Of a stretch of 64,000 bases of DNA, positions 34,995 to 45,310 are shown one piece after another. Made by a program: the position numbers and the translations under genes. The DNA comes from Marsupella aquatica (taxonomy: Eukaryota; Marchantiophyta), in the NCBI GenBank assembly GCA_973895155.1, contig OZ316892.1, forward strand, positions 5,456,001 to 5,520,000, written 5' to 3'. Every line of letters begins with the position of its first letter. Position 1 is the first letter of the stretch. The notes under the pieces are model-generated. The model saw only the letters and a list, made by a program, of their open reading frames with translations, searched no databases and was not told where the DNA came from.

Positions 34995-36452
34995 TTGATC
35001 AACCACGTGCTTTATTACCAGGGGCCCGATGACATACTACGTAGAGTAGTTCCGGAGGAAGAACGGCCAGAAGCCTTAATCGCGGCACATGAAGGACTAG
35101 GAGGGGGACATTTCGGCACCGAGATCACCCTGAGGAAGATTCTTCAGCAAGGACGTTGGTGGGCAACTGTCCATAAAGACACTCGGGAGTTTGTAAAAAC
35201 TTGCGACCTGTGTCAGCGTACAGGACCTATAAAGGAAAACATGGAGTTCAGGCCTATAATCGCCCCTTATATTTTTCAGAAATGGGGACTAGATTTCATA
35301 GGACCCATCACTCCATCTTCCAGATATAGTCAGAACCAGTATATTTTAGCAGCAACAGAATATACCACAAAATGGGTGGAAGCAATCGCAACTCGGGAGA
35401 ACACTGCCCGAGTAACAGCCAAGTTCTTGTACCAGAACATCATCACGAGATACGGATTACCAGGTGAGCTAGTGAGCGATCAAGGTTCACATTTTCTGAA
35501 CAAGGTTATCCAGGAACTAACGGATAATTACCATATAAGCCATCGGTTTTCGACTCCCTATTACCCTCAGTGTAACGGGCAAGCGGAGTCAACAAACAAA
35601 GTCTTACTCAACGTTTTACGGAAAGTGGTTAACAAACAGCAAAACGATTGGGACGTTCAGCTGCCGGCGGCAGTATGGGCATTCCGCATGGCATATAAGG
35701 TAACCACGGGCCACACCCCTTTTCAATTAATGTTTGGAGTTGAGGCCCGTATGCCGACAGACTACAAATTACCTAGTTTGCAAATCACAGCGGGATACGA
35801 CATAAATCAGAACCCGTGTTTAACTAGACGATTAAAAGCACTACTGGAGGTTACCAAAACCCGGAGAAGGGCTGAAGAGCGATTAGAGTATGTACAAGGA
35901 CAACGCAAGCAACAAATAGACGATCAACGGGAGGTAACCACGTTCACGGAAGGGGAATTAGTACTGTGGTGCCGAAAGCGGGCACGAATAAAAAAAGGAA
36001 AGTTGAGACTTAAATGGGAAGGACCCTTTACCGTCCTCAAGCCGTGGGGAAACGGAACCTTCAAAATTACCAGCCAGGATGGGAGCGAGCAACAGCGGGT
36101 GAACGGGAATAAGATGAAGTCGTACCATGTAAGGAACGACGTGTACTTACGAGAAGTAGAGGATACAGTTAACGACTACCCAGGGGAAAGCGAAGTCGGC
36201 AACGACTCCGATACGGTACCGGCGCTCAATGAGGACGACGACAGCTATCAACTGCCGACAGCACCACCTAACGAGAGTCAAGCGGATGGAGAAGGGTACG
36301 AGCTACCCACTAGAATGGTAGCCTGTATCGGCGTGACCCCCGATCAAGCATCTACGGAAGCCACCGGAGGGGCACTCACCGCCAAGAACAAGGAACGACC
36401 CTTAGCACACGCAAAGAAGTTAGTCGCGACCACCACACGTGACACACTATGA
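34995..36452 (+). pseudogene. Gypsy integrase
   Basis: It is in the same frame as the RT. A zinc-binding HHCC head (HEGLGGGHFG through CDLCQR) is followed by the DDE core: Asp in GLDFIGPI, Asp in VSDQGSHF and Glu in NGQAESTN. The C-terminal module is LRLKWEGPFTV. A TGA at 36450-36452 ends the frame, but the frame stays open afterwards, so it may be either the true end or a further nonsense change. Confidence 0.92.
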
Positions 36453-36881
36453 CGAGAAGAAAGCACCAATGAACAAGGACGAGAACTAACGATCAAGGGG
36501 TACCCGTTAGAGGATTACGTGAACGGAACCATCCCATCAAACGAACCAACAGAATCAGGTCAAATCAAGTCAGTGGTTCTAGCGGCGGAGGACCTATCTG
36601 AAATCTTTCAGATCCACGATTGGAAGCACAAAGTACCCAAAGGCCAGGAAGAGAGGAGGAGAAGGTTTCCTTATAGAGTAGTAATCGTAGGATGTACACA
36701 CGGACCCTTTTCCACATGGATTGCAGATCGGATTTTGATAGGACCCAACTCGATACCCTGTATTGAGAACTACTCCACGGGAAAATTACATGTTATACTA
36801 GAAGTCCAGGATACACTAGAATCCAAAGGGCGAGCACCATCATCCGCAAAAGAACTGTTAAACCAAAAACCCTATTTCTGA
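36453..36881 (+). pseudogene. Linker reading frame between gypsy integrase and the third ORF
   Basis: The integrase frame stays open from the TGA at 36450 to another TGA at 36879-36881 (internal ATG at 36519), then runs on in frame to the 908-codon ORF. It contains FPYRVVIVGCTHGPFSTW and a VILEVQDTL segment, with no known domain. It may be the N-terminal part of the third ORF product, cut off by a nonsense mutation. Confidence 0.5.
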
Positions 36882-36932
36882 CTGGCAAGGAGATTACGAG
36901 AGAACCCCGAGGGGAGTGGCTATCAGCACGAG

Positions 36933-39659
36933 GTGAAATTTGAATGCTCGAGGGTCGGTAATAGGCATTACACATTACCGGTGGGCATGAAGACTTTGAA
37001 GCTGAAACGATCAAACGAGTTTGAGGACGATAAACCGAGGAAGCGCGTTACTATCAGCAAACTACTCGAAACCCCGGTGATGGAGGAGACACCAGCCCCC
37101 ACGCACACAGAGGGAGAAGGGCCGACAACAGCAGAGGGCATGGAGCTGGAAGTTTCCGAGTCAACGGAAAGGGAAAGGAGCAACCCCGAAGATGATCAAG
37201 AGATCGTGAGTCAGGGACCTTCAGCGGCTGACCATCTCTCGGAAACTACAGCCAAAAGGGAAGGGCAGGGGCCCGCCGAGGAGCCAACCCTAGAGACACA
37301 AACCGAATCAGTAATCGAGGCACCAACGGAGCAAGCGGCCGAGCAGACAGAAGAACAAGGGGGAAACCAGCTGAACAAACTTCAACAAGAAGGGAGGCGG
37401 AAGCTGACCATGGCAGAATTGTTAGCCAACCCGGATCCCACGGAAGCGATCACGACGGTCACCACAGCGATATTTGAGGAAACGACTCCTTCTAGGACCA
37501 AGAGGAACCGCAAGGGGACAGCCAAAATGATTAAACTTGAGCCGCCAACGATGAGGGAGGTGCGATCCGTAAGGGGAAAGATCAAAATAGTTGAATCCGA
37601 GGAGGAAGAACCGGAAGAATCTGACAGTGAAGAAGAAGAAGAACCAGTAGAAGAAGCAAAAAGTAGGACCGGGAAGTCGACGCGCGCCGCAAAGGCAAGT
37701 CCAGGGGAAACAAGTCATGTTTTGAAATTTGAGAGAATGGGGCCACAGATATTGCAAACTATGCGCGGACAAGCACACAGGAAATTTCTACAGACACAAG
37801 GATTGGAGAAATTCGTGAAACTAAAGTGGAATCAAACCACGAAGCTACAAGCAGAGGACTACAGCGAGTTCATCACCACGTGGAAACCCACCAAAAATCA
37901 GGGAATATGTAGGGGCCAAGTCATTAAGACGAATCCTCGGAAGCTTCAGGAGCTTTTCAAACTGCCAAAGCAAGGAGCGGAGATCAAGAAATGGATGGGG
38001 AAAACTTGGCAACCTGCCACATTTCCACAACACAAGGACGTAGACGACAACAGGGGCTATCCGACCAAGCATTGCACGGATGAGAAAATCAAGGAAAGGC
38101 TCGAATTTGTAACCCATGCATTACATTGGAAGAGGCCCAGATCAGAATATCCTCGATTTATGATTAAAATTGTAGAGGAGGGAGACGGGAAGCAAAAGGA
38201 TTGGTCGGCCTTTTTCCACAAAGGGTTCCATGCAGCCATCAAGCGAGCAAAACGATTAATCAGCAGTAAAAGCAACCTGCCAGTAGAGATCGAGTCACAT
38301 CTCCAAGTGCTAATCGGGAGTCAGCTTACAGGGGAAGACAGGGGAAAAACAAAATCAGCAGCTACCATTTACCAACCAACGAGGAGTGAGGGAGCCAAGA
38401 AGCAGAAGGGCACCCTGCCAGAAGAGGAAGCAGCCAACAAAGAGCAAGAGGGGGACGCATCACCAGTGCGCACCACCAGGAGGAAAGAAACCAATCCAAC
38501 ACCGACCAAGGAGTCAGAATCAGAGGGTCAAGAACCAGCGGAGGAAGACAAAATGCGAGCAAAAACCAAGGCTTATAGGACAGCGCCCATTGATGACGAC
38601 GACCTCAAGTACGCCCTCTCAACCGTAAAAGAAGGTGATGAACAACAATTACGGGAGAAGCTGGGGATCGAAGTATTGAAAGAGAAGATCAACACAGTGC
38701 AAAAAGATAGCATCTTTACAATCATGATCGGACAAATCGCCAGTCAATTAGCCATTTATCAGGGAATAACGAGTTCGCTAGTACACTTGGAGTGGAACAA
38801 GCGAGAAGAAGAAATCGCCGAGGACTTAGCCGGGAAGGAGGAGGCAGATAAATGGGCAGTGGAGGCCGAGGAGACCATCAAGGAGTTACTAAATCGTAAC
38901 AAAGAGCTAATAGCAGATAGGGATCGACTGACAACCATAGGAAGAGGCTGGAGGCATGAGGAGGCAGCCACGCAGGAATTGGCTGATTACCTAGGGATAG
39001 AAGGGTTACGTCCAGGGGGACTAACGACAAATTACCAGGAGGTTGTCATGGCCATCGGAGCAGCCATAGCCATAGTCAAAGCAGATAGCCAAAAGATCAA
39101 TTCACAGCTAAGGGAGGATAATGAGAAACTCAAGGAAATAGAAGAATTGCAATCGCAACTCAAGGATGAAGCAGCAAAGCAACGCAGAACAGCCAGGGAA
39201 TGGGCAGTGGAACGCCAGAGGGTGGAGGAATTGAAGAAAAAGCTCCAGGGTCTGGAAACCCAACTCCAGCAAACCACCGCAGTCAAGGATTCCAAAGGGG
39301 ACCCCACGGAGGATCTGAACAAACAAGCCCTACTGGAGGAGCAACTAGGGAAGCTCGGACGAAAACACTATGAAGTATCAGAGAGTTGGAGAATCACAGA
39401 AGATGACTATAAGCGGAAAATTGCTGAGTTAGAAGCCACTGTGAAGCTACAGGGCACTGGAGAGGAGAGTATCACTAAACAGACCAAGGAACTCAAGCAA
39501 TTGAGGGCAGAGAACGATCAGCTTTCGCAAGAACTGGAAGATAGGGAACGATCAATTTTGGATTTAAAATCCGAAGTGAGGAAGCTGAAGGCACAGAGCA
39601 GAGTTCCGATAACTCCAACCAGGACGACCAATGTTAGCGAGGGTAGGGGAGTGAAGTAG
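36933..39659 (+). CDS. Third ORF of the gypsy element, 908 codons, uninterrupted
   Basis: The ORF lies between integrase and 3' LTR, the position of the env-like or additional ORF of Athila/Tat elements. Visible parts: a Glu/Thr/Pro-rich region to about residue 250 with a run of acidic residues; a folded-looking middle (about 265-470) with FVKLKW, EFITTWKP and LEFVTHALHWKRP segments resembling the plant retrotransposon 'putative plant transposon protein' domain; a charged linker; and a long Glu/Lys/Gln-rich coiled coil from about 640 to 890. No signal peptide or membrane segment is evident, so an envelope role is unlikely. It is intact although gag-pol in the same frame has three or four stops. 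Confidence 0.8.
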   Translation: MKFECSRVGNRHYTLPVGMKTLKLKRSNEFEDDKPRKRVTISKLLETPVMEETPAPTHTEGEGPTTAEGMELEVSESTERERSNPEDDQEIVSQGPSAADHLSETTAKREGQGPAEEPTLETQTESVIEAPTEQAAEQTEEQGGNQLNKLQQEGRRKLTMAELLANPDPTEAITTVTTAIFEETTPSRTKRNRKGTAKMIKLEPPTMREVRSVRGKIKIVESEEEEPEESDSEEEEEPVEEAKSRTGKSTRAAKASPGETSHVLKFERMGPQILQTMRGQAHRKFLQTQGLEKFVKLKWNQTTKLQAEDYSEFITTWKPTKNQGICRGQVIKTNPRKLQELFKLPKQGAEIKKWMGKTWQPATFPQHKDVDDNRGYPTKHCTDEKIKERLEFVTHALHWKRPRSEYPRFMIKIVEEGDGKQKDWSAFFHKGFHAAIKRAKRLISSKSNLPVEIESHLQVLIGSQLTGEDRGKTKSAATIYQPTRSEGAKKQKGTLPEEEAANKEQEGDASPVRTTRRKETNPTPTKESESEGQEPAEEDKMRAKTKAYRTAPIDDDDLKYALSTVKEGDEQQLREKLGIEVLKEKINTVQKDSIFTIMIGQIASQLAIYQGITSSLVHLEWNKREEEIAEDLAGKEEADKWAVEAEETIKELLNRNKELIADRDRLTTIGRGWRHEEAATQELADYLGIEGLRPGGLTTNYQEVVMAIGAAIAIVKADSQKINSQLREDNEKLKEIEELQSQLKDEAAKQRRTAREWAVERQRVEELKKKLQGLETQLQQTTAVKDSKGDPTEDLNKQALLEEQLGKLGRKHYEVSESWRITEDDYKRKIAELEATVKLQGTGEESITKQTKELKQLRAENDQLSQELEDRERSILDLKSEVRKLKAQSRVPITPTRTTNVSEGRGVK

Positions 39660-39724
39660 ACCGGTGACGACTTGTCCCCAACGTGTACCAAGCATAACGG
39701 ATATCGAGGACGAATCCGTAGGTA

Positions 39725-39736
39725 AGCAAAGGAGAA
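39725..39736 (+). promoter_or_regulatory. Polypurine tract of the gypsy element
   Basis: AGCAAAGGAGAA directly precedes the 3' LTR start TGTAAATG. It is purine-rich with one C. Confidence 0.6.
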
Positions 39737-39862
39737 TGTAAATGATAAAAATTACACCGGCGATATTATAGTTTTTTTAAGGTTTAGAAGTGTCAACTAG
39801 AGGTCAACCAAGATTATTTAGGAAGTAGTAAGCAAGGACCAGCGGTTATTCATTTTGTTGAG

Positions 39863-40468
39863 ATGACAGAAAGGCTGGAAGTAGGGGAGGCGACCATCAT
39901 CTCGATTAACGGTCGTGTAGGAGTCAAGTTCTGCTATGAAGGCTGCGATGGCCTACTAGCAGATGGCAGAGTATGTGCCTTAGGCACAAGAGCTCGACAG
40001 AAAAGGCAAGGGGGGGCAGATATAGGAACCCCCGTTAGCAGGAATCGGTTAGCTCATGAGTGTAAGTCGCTAGGCGAAGGAGTGCCTATGTTCATGTTCA
40101 CTATTCGGATCAAAGAAGGAAGCTGTCGTGTATGGGATGCGGCTAGGCAACAATTGTTCGGAATGAAGGGCGAAGAGTTCCGCCAACGATTCACCACCGG
40201 TGAGGCCATTGAGGAACTCTGCAGAAAGGTCATGCGGAAGAAATGGAATCTGCTGCTAAGACGGGAGAACAACCACGATCAGCGGATTACGTGGCGATTA
40301 ATCACCACCGAACAAGTAATCGTGGCCGGCGAACCGAGCAACCCCAAGGAAGATGACAGAAGTCAGGAGGTCGAGGCACATATGGCAAGATTAACAATCG
40401 GGAGTCCGGAAGCTTCCGGATCAGGCGCAACCGAAGGGAATCGAGGAGGCCGTTGCCCAGTTCAGTAA
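39863..40468 (+). CDS. LTR-encoded RPA1 C-domain-like (zinc/OB-fold) protein
   Basis: The 201-codon ORF lies wholly inside the 3' LTR, upstream of the LTR TATA box. It begins EATIISI and GVKFCYEGC, with Cys24, Cys28, Cys38 and Cys67 as a possible zinc site. An OB-fold-like run follows (MFMFTIRIKEGSCRVWDAA, then LFGMKGEEF, then KKWNLLLRRE and ITWRLI). This order matches the DNA-binding domain C of replication protein A large subunit, where a four-Cys ribbon is inserted in an OB fold. The C-terminal 50 residues are low complexity. The frame is intact here and broken in the 5' LTR. Whether it is translated is unknown; assignment is by pattern only. Confidence 0.5.
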   Translation: MTERLEVGEATIISINGRVGVKFCYEGCDGLLADGRVCALGTRARQKRQGGADIGTPVSRNRLAHECKSLGEGVPMFMFTIRIKEGSCRVWDAARQQLFGMKGEEFRQRFTTGEAIEELCRKVMRKKWNLLLRRENNHDQRITWRLITTEQVIVAGEPSNPKEDDRSQEVEAHMARLTIGSPEASGSGATEGNRGGRCPVQ

Positions 40469-41216
40469 CCAGGAAGACAGAACTTCTTGACATAGTAATC
40501 AGCAGTTCTTGGCTTCCACTCATCGTTCTGGTAGGCATTAGTTAGCGTTCTTGGTGAATGAGCGGAGGAGAGCAAAGAGGAGGCGCGAGTCGCCCAATTG
40601 TAATCGGCGCACCCCAAGAAGTAGTAGAGGCCTCGGGCGAAGATAGACGCGGGGTAAAGGTATTTAGGGGCTTTGAAGTACTAGTCACGGTGTCACTTTT
40701 TGCTAGAAGTCTGGGGCAAGGTAGGGCTCTGCTCACCTTAGGAATGCCAGCAATTTTGTAATAGTGTCCCTACTCAGTTGAGTAGTCTTTGAGTATAAAG
40801 AGAGAGTTTGGAATGAATGCAACAGAGTGAAGTCCGCACTTGAGCAGTGAATGAGAACATCGAATCAGAGAGAGAGAGAGAGAGAGAAGGAATTTGCCTT
40901 ATGCAGCAAGTCGTTACTCGTTAATCGCAACAATGAATGAATATCGTCTCATTGCGAACCAGAACCTTACGGGCCAGCGCCTCAAGGTATAGGTTGAACA
41001 GACAGCTAGTGAGAAGCGGTGTCTGGTTGGAGATAGTGTGTTTTGAAGGCGATACACTGGTCGTCATACACCTCCATCATACAAGGGTAAACGTGATACT
41101 GGGGTACTTGCTTAGGGTAACCCTGTCATAGTCACCCACACAATCCGAAAATCAATTGCCAGGCAGGCTGATTCAAAGGACAGCCGGACTTAATCAGGTC
41201 ACGGCTACTACAAACC

Positions 41217-41537
41217 ATGAACGCAAACAACAGTGACGACAAGTCTTGCTCCTTGATTACCTTAAGATCACTGGAACTGTGGATCTGTTCTATCGGCACC
41301 CATCTTATTTCCCGTCAGTTACTATACGAGAACATTCCGATTTGCTTGATCACTTACCGCGAGTGGTGTGGGTTCATTGAGATTGTGTATAGAGAGGGGT
41401 TAGTGTTGGCCGAGGCTGAAGTGCCTGAGAAGTGGAAGACGGAACTCGACATTCAAGAGCACTTGGTCGGATTCACTTACGGGGACTGTGTCGAGATAGA
41501 AGGAGTGCCGTCTCTCGAAGGTCGGTTAATCGTTTAA
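41217..41537 (+). CDS. 106-codon ORF at the end of the gypsy 3' LTR, function unknown
   Basis: This is the partner of 30712-31032. It stays open with about ten base differences, several of them changing residues. It contains CLITYREWCGFIEIVYREGL and a KWKTELDIQEHLVGFTYGD stretch. No family was recognised. Confidence 0.35.
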   Translation: MNANNSDDKSCSLITLRSLELWICSIGTHLISRQLLYENIPICLITYREWCGFIEIVYREGLVLAEAEVPEKWKTELDIQEHLVGFTYGDCVEIEGVPSLEGRLIV

Positions 41538-41608
41538 ACAAGATTATTGAGGAGAAGGTAGTTAAACGGCCATTAATCGCAAGGTCGAAGTTGGCATTTA
41601 ACAGTCCT

Positions 41609-42339
41609 TCATCTTAAATTTTGCACTAAGCAGTGCCTTGAGCTTAACAATCTCAGACCTATCCTTGGCTGCAATTAGCATGTCATCCACATAAAGTACT
41701 AAAACAATGAACCCAAAGACAGCATTCTTCACCGGTTTAAGATACACACATGGGTCAAACACACTCCTGTGAAAGCCTTGTGATAGACTTATTCCACTGT
41801 CTTGGTGACTGCTTCAACCCGTACAAGGATCTCAGCAATCTGCAAACCAAATCCTCTTGCCCTTTCTTCACAAAACCTAGCGGCTGTCTCATGAAGATCA
41901 CCTCTTCCAAGGTGCCATAGAGGAAAGCTGTGACAACATCCATCTGATCTAGCAGCAGACCAAACATAACAACAAGCACACACAATAGCCGTATTGTTGA
42001 GTACTTAGCAATTGGTGAGAAAACCTCATTGTAATCCACACCTTTTTCTTGTGTGAATCCCTTGGCTACCAACCTAGCCTTGTAGACCTTCGATCCACCT
42101 CCTGTGGACTGATCCTTCAGCTTGTATATCCACTTGCTGTCCACCACTTGCTGTCCCTTAGGCAGCTTGACAAGCTCCCAAGTTTTATTGTCCTTCAGTG
42201 GTTGCATCTCCGTTTGCATTGCTGCAGTCCACTCCTGCTTCTCCTTTGAAGCCCTTGCTTCATGAAATGAAGAAGGTTTACCTTCTTCCAAAATCAACAC
42301 ATCACCCTCATCGTCAGTAACAAAATCCTCCTCTTGCAA
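41609..42339 (-). pseudogene. Copia pol: N-terminal half of reverse transcriptase
   Basis: On minus it reads [71 protein letters not shown] and [11 protein letters not shown]. After a frame break near 41755 it continues with the catalytic YVDDM segment before the gypsy insertion point. The other half is at 28327-29220. Confidence 0.9.
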
Positions 42340-43930
42340 TTGAGATGAATCAACTCACTGTCCATACCTTGGTGGAGCGCGTACAGTGCGACCAGATGCT
42401 CTTCTAGCCGATGACTCCGGTTGATCTGCGTGTGCTGGTATAATTTGAAGCTCAACAACATCCACTTGCTGCTCACTAGCATCAACAAACTCCTCTGGTT
42501 CCTCTGGCACACGAACCAGCTCCATAATTGGAGCAACTCCTTCTCTCCGGTCATGCACCTCATAACCAATCTCCCCCTCAACGAGATCCGGGATAGGAGA
42601 TTTTCCTTTGTCAGTACGGGAGACCTGAGTATTCTCCCCTTCCTTCAATAATTTGGATTCATTGAAGGAAACATCCCTACTGATAACGAGCTTACAGGCA
42701 ATAGGATCCCATAGCCTATAGGCTTTCACACCACTCTAGTACCCAAGAAAAACACATTTCTTGGAGGTAGGATCCAACTTGGTCCTATTCTACTTCGGCG
42801 TGAGAGCATATGCATCACTTCCAAAAACTACCAAGCCATGATAGTCTGCTTGCCGCTTATAGCGCATCTCAAACGGCGTTTTGAAATTGATAGCACTAGA
42901 AGGAGAAAGATTTACCAAATAAGCTGCGGTATTGATAGCTTCTGCCCAAAATTCTTGTGGTAAACCTGATTGGCTCAACATACTCCGTGACCATTCCAAC
43001 AGTGTCTGATTGAGCCTCTCAACGACACCATTCTGCTGCGGAGTATAAACTATGGTGAGATGGCGAGTTATTCCCTATTCTGAACAGTACTCTTCAAATT
43101 CCATTGAAATGTACTCCCCGCCGTTGTCTGACCTCAAACTCTTCACCCTTGTATCCAAACACTTGACCGTGTTTCCAGTCTGATTCTCCACCTGGGCCTT
43201 CCACTTCTTAAAAATGGACAAGACATCAGACTTATGCGTCATGAAATAAATCCACACAAATCTTGAATAATCGTCAATAAATGATACATAGTACAACTTT
43301 CCAGAGTGTGAGGGAGTCGGGGATGGACCCCACACGTCACTATGTATGTACTCAAGAACCGCTTTGGAACGATGAGTTCCAACACCAAAAGCACGACAAT
43401 GCTGCTTTCCAAGAATGCAATGCTCACAGAACTCTAATTTACAAGATTGTAAATCAGAAATGAGTCCATTCTTCCGTAAGATAGCCAAACCCTTCTCACT
43501 CATGTGGCCTAGCCGTGAATGCCATAGTTGAGTCATCTCCTTGTGAGACTTGGTTACATTGGCCTCTCCACATACAGTATTGCCCTGTAACACATACAAA
43601 TTCTTTTGTCTGCTCCCCTTCAAAATCATTGTCTCTCCCGACTTGACTTGAAGTTCACCATCAATAACGCTCCATTGATGACCATTTGAATCCAACACAC
43701 CGAGTGAAATCAAATTCTTACGCATGCCAGGTACATACCTGACTCCGGACACTGTGCGCACAACGCCATCAAACATTTTAATCTTCACAGACCCAATTCC
43801 CTCAATTTGACAGGAGTGATCATTTCCCATCAGAACTGAACCGTTTGAAACAGAGTAAGAACTGAAAAACTCACGAATGTAATAAATATGAAAAGAGCAA
43901 GCACAATCAAGAATCCACACATCATCTGCT
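42340..43930 (-). pseudogene. Copia protease, integrase and integrase-RT linker, broken
   Basis: From 43930 downward: a protease remnant WILDCACSFHI (the usual D-S/T-G is lost); the GAG-pre-integrase zinc head with LWHSRLGHMS and CEHCILGKQH; the integrase core with HSDVWGP, FIDDYSRFVWIYF and LRSDNGGEYIS. A stop at 43075-43077 precedes PQQNGVVERLNQTL, which keeps the catalytic Glu. Further stops lie near 42790 and 42730. The segment 42729-42355 is the variable linker ending at the RT. Confidence 0.88.
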
Positions 43931-43956
43931 CTCCTAGATGACGTGCACAGGGCATA

Positions 43957-44265
43957 CCCCCGGCCTCGGGGGTTTCACTTCCACAAAAATGGCACATCAC
44001 GTGCGACGAAGGATAGGGTCGTTTTATTGGTTTAAAGGGAAGACTTAAGAATTTTTGTAGAAGAACAATAGGGTCTTTTAAATTCAATTTTGAGACTTAT
44101 AAGAACATTAGGGTCTTTCTAACCAAATTTTTGAAATATTCCAAGAATATTCCAACTTTATAGGGGTTGAAAAATAATATATTTTTCTTACATTTTAGGG
44201 GTCCGAGGCCTAAAAACGTCATAGGGGATGGGGAGGCATCCATATAGTGAGACCCCCGAGCCCCT
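43957..44265. mobile_element. 309 bp Mutator-type MITE inside the copia element
   Basis: It lies between copia gag and protease. Its ends are inverted repeats: GGCCTCGGGGGTTTCACT on the left and, reverse-complemented, GGGCTCGGGGGTCTCACT on the right. The flanks read GGCATA (43951-43956) and GGCTTCATA (44266-44274), consistent with a 9 bp duplication that later lost 3 bp in one copy. The interior is AT-rich and shares blocks with the ROCO-intron element at 4756-5710. Confidence 0.6.
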
Positions 44266-44269
44266 GGCT

Positions 44270-45310
44270 TCATAAAACATTCTCATCATTGAGTAAATCA
44301 GCTTCTCCATCAGCCCTAGCCATATTTGTCGATGAAGTTTCCGCTACCTTTCCCTTATAGTCTCGCTTGAAGTGTCCAACTTGGTTGCACTTCCAACATG
44401 TCACTTGCCTCCTCTGAGGGGATTTACCCCTGGACTTAGATCTGGATTTAGATCTAAACTGGGTTCTACGGTCCCCAGTTGGTCGCTGCATACTCCTCCC
44501 ACGGTTAACATTGAGGGCAGCACCAGATGATGAAAGCTGTGACATGATGTGCATCTTCTGCTGAAGATCATCACTAAGCAGAGAACTTACCACGTCATTG
44601 TATGAAATGGTATCCCTATCACGATGCAACAACACTCGTGATAGGGACTGGTAAGCTGGAGGCAATGAACTAAGAAGCTGCAGAGCCTTCGTCTCATCAT
44701 TCAAAGTCTCCCCAAGGTTTTCCAGGTCAACGACCATGTCGTTGAAAGCATCCACATGGTCTTGCAACTTCGTACCGGATTCCTTCATCCTGAAACTCAT
44801 CAGTTTGTAGGCAGTGTAGAGCCGGTTCGACAACTCCTTGCGGTGATACTTGCTCTGCAATTCCGCAAACAAGGACATGCAATCCTTATGTGCACCCAAC
44901 TGCTTGATGATGGAAGGCATGAGATAGAGTGTAACACACCACACTCCCTGCTCCTGCATGCGGTCCCATTGTTTCTCATCAACATCGTCTTCACGAGGGC
45001 TCAACAGTTGGCCCATCCCTAACGCATAGAGCACTCCCTTCACCTGCTTCTCCCATAGCAAGTAGTTAGAGCGCCCATCATACTTTGTCACTTCATACTT
45101 GGGTCCCCCAAGCTTGAAAGTCCCCATCTTCTTCTTTGGCACTACCGTGAGCTCCGGTAGTAGTATTGCTTCCTCCACCACACGCCGCACCGGTGATGGT
45201 ATCGGTGTCACGTGCTCTTCCTCCTGCTCCTCTCTTTGCCCCTCAAACCGCCGTGGTGATCCTCGTGCTTCAAGTTCCACGTCTTCGAAAAACTCCTCCG
45301 AATCACTCAT
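44270..45310 (-). pseudogene. Copia gag (UBN2-type) with altered zinc knuckle
   Basis: 346 codons from ATG 45310. It has a KYDGRSNYLLWEKQVKGVL head, the MPSIIKQLGAHKDCMSLFAEL and YTAYKLMSFRMKESG middle typical of copia gag, then a basic SRSKSRGKSPQRR region and the knuckle CWKCNQVGHFKRD, in which the final Cys is Tyr. The frame now ends at a TGA next to the MITE insertion; protease coding resumes beyond it in another frame. Confidence 0.88.

Larger units (their letters stand above)
29226..41603 (+). mobile_element. Ty3/gypsy LTR retrotransposon (Athila/Tat-like, no chromodomain), nested in copia
   Basis: It spans 12,378 bp with LTRs of 1,873 and 1,867 bp and TSD GTCCT (29221-29225 and 41604-41608). 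The insertion splits the copia reverse transcriptase between conserved MKD and LGP codons. The LTRs differ at about 36 positions (about 2%, mostly transitions, counted by eye), less than the host copia LTRs, as nesting demands. Order is gag/protease, RT, RNase H, integrase, then an extra large ORF. The integrase tail ends with a GKLRLKWEGPF-type module and no chromodomain. Lineage placement is inferred from layout and would need an RT tree. Confidence 0.92.
39737..41603 (+). repeat. 3' LTR of the gypsy element
   Basis: 1,867 bp, starting TGTAAATGATAAAAATTAC and ending TTTAACA, followed by target duplication GTCCT. The (AG)n tract (40867-40888) is shorter than in the 5' LTR. TATA box TATAAAG is at 40794-40800. 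Confidence 0.93.

Noticed and set aside
36968-39326. Minus-strand ORFs opposite the gypsy third ORF (up to 118 codons)
   Set aside because: They are shadows of a long sense ORF with biased codon use; no recognisable products.
36933-39659. Envelope gene
   Set aside because: It has the position of an env-like ORF but no signal peptide or membrane segment, and a long coiled coil instead.
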